Shown piece after piece: positions 60,028-64,000 of a stretch of 64,000 nucleotides of DNA (its first letter is position 1; every line of letters begins with the position of its first letter). The notes beneath the pieces were generated by a model, which worked only from the letters and a program-made list of their open reading frames with translations, had not been told where the DNA came from and did not search any database. Source of the DNA: Citrobacter sp. On2M (lineage in GTDB: Bacteria; Pseudomonadota; Gammaproteobacteria; Enterobacterales; Enterobacteriaceae); the NCBI RefSeq assembly GCF_018035235.1, contig NZ_WPCV01000002.1, positions 496,001 to 560,000 on the forward strand, in the 5' to 3' direction. Position numbers and translations under genes: made by a program.

Positions 60028-62565
60028 ATGGCGGGGAATGACCGCGAGCCAATTGGACGTAAAGGGAAACCCTCGCGTCCGGTGAAACAAAAGGTGAGCC
60101 GTCGTCAACTCAGAGATGAAGAGTATGACGACGATTATGATGATGATGACTATGAGGATGAAGAACCGATGCCGCGTAAGGGTAAAGGCAAAGGGCGTAA
60201 GCCTCGTGGTAAACGCGGCTGGTTCTGGCTGCTGGTAAAACTGTCGATTGTTTTTTTGGTGCTGATCGCCATTTACGGCGTGTATCTGGACCAAAAAATC
60301 CGTAGCCGTATAGACGGTAAAGTCTGGCAGCTTCCTGCTGCAGTATATGGTCGCATGGTTAACCTTGAGCCAGAAATGCCGATCGGCAAGAACGAAATGG
60401 TGAAGTTGCTGGAAGCCACGCAGTACCGTCAGGTAACGAAGATGACGCGTCCAGGCGAATTCACCGTGCAGGCGAAAAGCATTGAGATGATTCGTCGTCC
60501 GTTTGACTTCCCGGACAGTAAAGAAGGGCAGGTGCGCGCGCGTCTGACCTTTGACGGTGATCATCTGGACACCATCGAGAATATGGATAACAACCGCCAG
60601 TTCGGTTTCTTCCGTCTCGATCCACGCCTGATTACCATGCTCTCTTCACCTAATGGCGAGCAGCGCTTGTTTGTCCCGCGCAGTGGATTCCCGGATCTGC
60701 TGGTCGATACGCTACTGGCAACCGAAGACCGTCACTTCTATGAGCATGATGGCGTCAGCCTCTACTCGATTGGTCGTGCGGTGCTGGCCAACCTGACGGC
60801 CGGTCGCACGGTGCAGGGGGCGAGTACGCTGACTCAGCAGCTCGTGAAGAACCTGTTCCTGTCCAGCGAACGTTCTTACTGGCGTAAGGCCAACGAAGCT
60901 TACATGGCGCTGCTGATGGATGCGCGTTACAGCAAAGATCGCATTCTTGAGCTGTACATGAACGAAGTCTATCTCGGTCAAAGCGGCGATAATGAAATTC
61001 GCGGCTTCCCGCTGGCGAGCCTCTATTATTTCGGTCGTCCGGTGGAAGAACTGAGCCTCGACCAGCAGGCGTTGCTGGTGGGGATGGTTAAAGGGGCGTC
61101 AATCTATAACCCATGGCGTAACCCGAAGCTGGCGCTGGAGCGTCGTAACCTGGTGCTACGTTTGCTGCAACAGCAGCAGATTATCGACCAGGATCTGTAT
61201 GACATGCTGAGCGCGCGTCCGTTAGGCGTACAGCCGCGTGGTGGAGTGATCTCGCCGCAGCCAGCCTTTATGCAGATGGTGCGTCAGGAGCTCCAGGCGA
61301 AGCTGGGCGATAAAGTTAAAGATCTCTCCGGCGTGAAGATTTTCACCACCTTTGATTCCGTGGCGCAGGACGCTGCGGAAAAAGCGGCGGTGGAAGGCAT
61401 TCCGGTGCTGAAGAAACAGCGTAAGCTGAGCGATCTGGAAACCGCGATTGTAGTGGTTGACCGCTTCAGTGGCGAAGTGCGTGCCATGGTTGGTGGAGCA
61501 GAACCGCAGTTTGCGGGCTATAACCGTGCGATGCAGGCGCGTCGTTCGATTGGTTCTCTGGCAAAGCCAGCGACTTATCTGACCGCGCTCAGTCAGCCGA
61601 AACTGTATCGCCTGAATACCTGGATTGCTGATGCGCCGATTGCGCTGCGTCAGCCGAACGGACAGGTCTGGTCGCCACAGAACGATGATCGTCGCTATAG
61701 CGAAAGCGGAAAAGTGATGCTGGTGGATGCGTTAACCCGCTCCATGAACGTACCGACGGTAAATCTGGGGATGGCGCTGGGCTTGCCTGCTGTGACTGAT
61801 ACCTGGATTAAACTGGGTGTGCCGAAGGATCAGCTCCACCCGGTTCCGGCCATGCTGCTCGGGGCGTTGAACCTGACGCCGATCGAAGTGGCGCAGGCGT
61901 TCCAGACTATCGCCAGCGGCGGCAACCGCGCGCCGCTCTCGGCGTTGCGTTCGGTAATTGCTGAAGATGGCACCGTGCTGTATCAGAGCTTCCCGCAGGC
62001 CGAGCGCGCCGTGCCAGCACAGGCGGCGTATATGACGCTGTGGACCATGCAGCAGGTGGTTCAGCGTGGTACGGGTCGTCAGCTTGGCGCGAAATATCCA
62101 GGCTTGCATCTGGCAGGGAAAACCGGGACCACTAACAACAACGTGGATACCTGGTTTGCCGGGATCGACGGCAGCCAGGTGACCATCACCTGGGTGGGAC
62201 GTGATAACAACCAGCCAACCAAGCTGTACGGTGCCAGCGGTGCAATGTCGATTTATCAGCGTTATCTGGCTAACCAAACGCCAACGCCGCTGGTGCTGAC
62301 GCCGCCGGAAGATGTGGTGGATATGGGCGTGGACTACGATGGTAACTTCGTGTGTAGCGGCGGTATGCGCACGCTGCCGGTCTGGACTACCGATCCTGAT
62401 TCACTGTGTCAGCAGGGTGAAATGATGCAGCAGCCGACCGGAAATCCGTTCGATCAATCTTCTCAACCGCAGCAGCAACAGCAGCAACAGCAGCCACCGC
62501 AGCAAGAGAAGAAAGACAGCGATGGCGTAGCGGGCTGGATTAAGGATATGTTTGGCGGGAATTAA
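60028..62565 (+). CDS. mrcB: Penicillin-binding protein 1B (bifunctional transglycosylase/transpeptidase)
   Basis: PBP1B polymerises and cross-links peptidoglycan at the inner membrane and is activated by LpoB. The 845-residue product has a cytoplasmic tail with an Asp/Glu/Tyr-rich stretch and a basic [16 protein letters not shown] stretch, one transmembrane helix (about residues 64-87), and the UB2H domain. The GT51 domain has catalytic Glu233 (codon 60724) in [12 protein letters not shown]. The transpeptidase has Ser510 (codon 61555) in GSLAK, SMN and KTGT. The C-terminus holds a glutamine run. ATG at 60028 follows GGAG and matches E. coli. Confidence 0.97.
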   Translation: MAGNDREPIGRKGKPSRPVKQKVSRRQLRDEEYDDDYDDDDYEDEEPMPRKGKGKGRKPRGKRGWFWLLVKLSIVFLVLIAIYGVYLDQKIRSRIDGKVWQLPAAVYGRMVNLEPEMPIGKNEMVKLLEATQYRQVTKMTRPGEFTVQAKSIEMIRRPFDFPDSKEGQVRARLTFDGDHLDTIENMDNNRQFGFFRLDPRLITMLSSPNGEQRLFVPRSGFPDLLVDTLLATEDRHFYEHDGVSLYSIGRAVLANLTAGRTVQGASTLTQQLVKNLFLSSERSYWRKANEAYMALLMDARYSKDRILELYMNEVYLGQSGDNEIRGFPLASLYYFGRPVEELSLDQQALLVGMVKGASIYNPWRNPKLALERRNLVLRLLQQQQIIDQDLYDMLSARPLGVQPRGGVISPQPAFMQMVRQELQAKLGDKVKDLSGVKIFTTFDSVAQDAAEKAAVEGIPVLKKQRKLSDLETAIVVVDRFSGEVRAMVGGAEPQFAGYNRAMQARRSIGSLAKPATYLTALSQPKLYRLNTWIADAPIALRQPNGQVWSPQNDDRRYSESGKVMLVDALTRSMNVPTVNLGMALGLPAVTDTWIKLGVPKDQLHPVPAMLLGALNLTPIEVAQAFQTIASGGNRAPLSALRSVIAEDGTVLYQSFPQAERAVPAQAAYMTLWTMQQVVQRGTGRQLGAKYPGLHLAGKTGTTNNNVDTWFAGIDGSQVTITWVGRDNNQPTKLYGASGAMSIYQRYLANQTPTPLVLTPPEDVVDMGVDYDGNFVCSGGMRTLPVWTTDPDSLCQQGEMMQQPTGNPFDQSSQPQQQQQQQQPPQQEKKDSDGVAGWIKDMFGGN

Positions 62566-62586
62566 TCTCGCTACCGTTGTACTTTC

Positions 62587-62625
62587 CCCCATATCAGCAT
62601 GATGCCAATGCGTGCTGATGTGGGG
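62587..62625 (+). terminator. Hairpin after mrcB
   Basis: CCCCATATCAGCA and TGCTGATGTGGGG arms pair over 13 bp with one wobble, around a 13-base loop, followed by ATTTCCCCC. It is likely the 3' end of mrcB mRNA. Confidence 0.65.
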
Positions 62626-63167
62626 ATTTCCCCCTGTTTGACATCCCTGTTTTTACGCCGCTTCCTGACTAACCTCCAGTTTTTAAAGCAAATAGCATTG
62701 AAAATCGATTCGATTATTATGTGCCAATCATAAACAATAATTTTTTTGTATTTATTTCTGTGACAATTAAACGTTAAATTTTTTTGTTTTCGTTTTCTGG
62801 TTGCATTTTACAGTGAATTCCATAATGAAAATAATTAAATCCATCTAAAGTATTCTTTTGGTGTATGTATTTTTATCTTCTTAATGTTGAATTAAGTATA
62901 AATAATTTATGGGGATATTCTTAATTTAATCAATGTGTTGATTGTTATGTTATTTCACTGTGTGTGGGAAGGCTATTCGCTTTTATTCGTTTATCCTCGT
63001 ATGATAAATCATCAAAGGGAATATTTTGATGTTGATAGATCTGATGTTTGTATAATATTCATGGAAATATATTGCTCATCATCATTTGCAGCCAGACTCT
63101 GTATTTCCTTTGATGCAATCCATTTATTTTAATGTTGATTTTTATGAGCATATGTAAGGAATGCGTT
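62626..63167. other. AT-rich region between mrcB and the third fimbrial locus
   Basis: About 540 bp of strongly AT-rich DNA (for instance around 62730-62790 and 62870-62935) lie where E. coli goes directly to fhuA. It probably holds the promoter of the fimbrial genes that follow. A 65-codon frame here starts with GTG without a ribosome site and was not accepted. Confidence 0.6.
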
Positions 63168-63710
63168 ATGTGCAAAAAAATTCTCACCGACTTGTTCATG
63201 GGCGGTATGTTGGCAGGGATTGTGGCCCCAGCGTTAGCTGTTGATACGGGAAGCATTACTTTTACCGGGAAGATTGTCCCTGACTCTTGCGTAGTCGATG
63301 TCAATGGCGCTGGAGGAGAGGGGACGGTTACCTTTAATCAGTTGTCAAAAACTGCGTTTGGCGCAGATAAGAAAGTTGGCGATTCGCAATCTTTTGCCAT
63401 CACCATCACGGGTTGTGATGAGGCGGTTCAAAACCTCAATATCAAGTTTGATGGGGCAAGCATCCCCGGATACAACGAGGAAGTATTGCAGCCTGGAGGA
63501 GAGGCAAAGAATGTCGGGGTTCGTATGCTGCCTGAAGGGAGCAGTAATTATGTGAAATTTGATGGTTCAGAACCGGATGTCGCGCTAAATAAGGCCAACG
63601 TTGGGAACGTAATATTTAACTATAAGGCTGAAGTGATTCAGGTTGGTAGCACTGCGCCGACCGCCGGTGATTACTCGGCACAAGCTACTTACACCCTGCT
63701 TTACCGTTAG
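63168..63710 (+). CDS. Major fimbrial subunit of a third chaperone-usher locus
   Basis: The 180-residue pilin starts MCKKILTDLFMGGMLAGIVAPALA|VD (signal peptide) and has the pilin disulfide pair in VPDSCVVDV and ITGCDEAV. It ends with the donor-strand pattern GDYSAQATYTLLYR. I chose ATG at 63168 because AAGGA lies 7 bases before it; the frame is open 12 codons upstream. It is followed by a hairpin and a chaperone gene. The location near mrcB recalls the stf fimbriae of Salmonella, which lie beyond fhuACDB, but I cannot assign it to that family. Confidence 0.87.
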   Translation: MCKKILTDLFMGGMLAGIVAPALAVDTGSITFTGKIVPDSCVVDVNGAGGEGTVTFNQLSKTAFGADKKVGDSQSFAITITGCDEAVQNLNIKFDGASIPGYNEEVLQPGGEAKNVGVRMLPEGSSNYVKFDGSEPDVALNKANVGNVIFNYKAEVIQVGSTAPTAGDYSAQATYTLLYR

Positions 63711-63722
63711 TACCTGTCTAAC

Positions 63723-63741
63723 CTGGCCCAGGCTGGGCCAG
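63723..63741 (+). other. Hairpin between pilin and chaperone genes (third locus)
   Basis: CTGGCCCA and TGGGCCAG pair over 8 bp around a 3-base loop, 12 bp after the pilin stop, followed by TATTTC. It is the third such element at the same place in the three fimbrial loci. Confidence 0.65.
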
Positions 63742-63761
63742 TATTTCAATGGAATGGAAAT

Positions 63762-64000
63762 ATGAAACGATTTATTATCGCATTAACCGCTATTTTCACT
63801 ATCGGGATTCATCTTGCCCATGCTGGTGTTGTATTGGGGGGAACTCGCGTTATTTATCCTGCTAATCAGGCGGAAGTTCAGGTTGCGCTGAAAAATAAGG
63901 ATAATGATAAGCGCTATCTTGTTCATAGCTGGGTAAGTAATATTGATGACAGCAAAGCCCCCTTTATTATTACTCCGCCAATTTATAAACTCGATGAAAA
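63762..64000 (+). CDS. Periplasmic fimbrial chaperone, N-terminal part (runs off the window)
   Basis: The last 239 bases encode the first 79 residues of a chaperone that continues beyond the window. A signal peptide (MKRFIIALTAIFTIGIHLAHA|G) is followed by the typical first strand VVLGGTRVIYPANQAEVQVAL with the anchoring Arg, then YLVHSWVSNIDDSKAPFIITPP, a standard FimC/PapD-like N-domain. It follows the pilin gene by 51 bp. The usher and other subunits must lie to the right. Confidence 0.9.
   Translation, partial: MKRFIIALTAIFTIGIHLAHAGVVLGGTRVIYPANQAEVQVALKNKDNDKRYLVHSWVSNIDDSKAPFIITPPIYKLDE

Noticed and set aside
59743-60564. 273-codon minus-strand frame across the hrpB-mrcB junction
   Set aside because: It overlaps two certain genes on the other strand, and its isoleucine/valine runs mirror the Asp-rich tail of mrcB.
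62935-63132. 65-codon frame between mrcB and the third pilin gene
   Set aside because: GTG start without a ribosome site in very AT-rich DNA; no signal peptide or domain.

Overview
The window is a piece of an enterobacterial chromosome from the Escherichia/Salmonella/Citrobacter group. Gene order follows the E. coli interval zapD-coaE-guaC-hofCB-ppdD-nadC-ampDE-aroP-pdhR-aceEF-lpd-yacH-acnB-yacL-yacC-cueO-gcd-hpt-can-yadGH-yadI-yadE-panDCB-(yad fimbriae)-folK-pcnB-gluQ-dksA-sfsA-thpR-hrpB-mrcB, and most proteins can be aligned from memory with E. coli proteins at very high identity. Accessory content differs from K-12, and a Citrobacter- or Salmonella-like species fits best. I cannot name the species from sequence alone.

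Layout. 1-5,036: end of zapD, coaE, guaC and the type IV pilus genes hofC-hofB-ppdD. 5,184-7,661: a REP pair, nadC and the divergent ampDE pair. 7,691-10,094: an accessory two-gene unit, a GPH-family sugar symporter and a GH43 glycosidase. 10,221-19,330: aroP and the pyruvate dehydrogenase locus pdhR-aceE-aceF-lpd with its PdhR operator, a long leader hairpin and terminators. 19,482-22,673: a chromosomal TraT-like lipoprotein and a DUF2950/DUF3300 pair at the yacH position. 23,122-34,187: acnB, yacL, yacC, cueO, gcd, hpt, can and yadGH. The spermidine genes speE-speD, normally between yacL and yacC, are absent.

Three chaperone-usher fimbrial loci punctuate the right half. The first (34,235-39,637, minus strand) uses DUF1120-type pilins and sits between yadH and yadI. 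The second (44,003-52,074, minus strand) is the yadN-yadV-htrE-yadMLK-yadC locus between panB and folK, with its major pilin gene duplicated. The third begins at 63,168 after mrcB and runs off the end. Each has a hairpin between the pilin gene and the chaperone gene, which suits high pilin and lower assembly-protein expression. The long non-coding stretches in front of these operons are strongly AT-rich, as is usual for H-NS-silenced fimbrial promoters.

The core genes cover central metabolism (pyruvate dehydrogenase, aconitase B, quinoprotein glucose dehydrogenase), cofactor synthesis (CoA, NAD, pantothenate, folate), purine salvage, cell wall synthesis and recycling (mrcB, ampD), copper defence (cueO) and RNA or stringent-response functions (pcnB, gluQ, dksA, hrpB, thpR). 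I saw no tRNA, rRNA, CRISPR array, insertion sequence or prophage. I found no wholly new defence or biosynthetic system. The strongest points for a second look are the missing speED, the AUU start of pcnB, the noncanonical chaperone of the DUF1120 operon, the homogenised pilin duplication and the pdhR-aceE hairpin.
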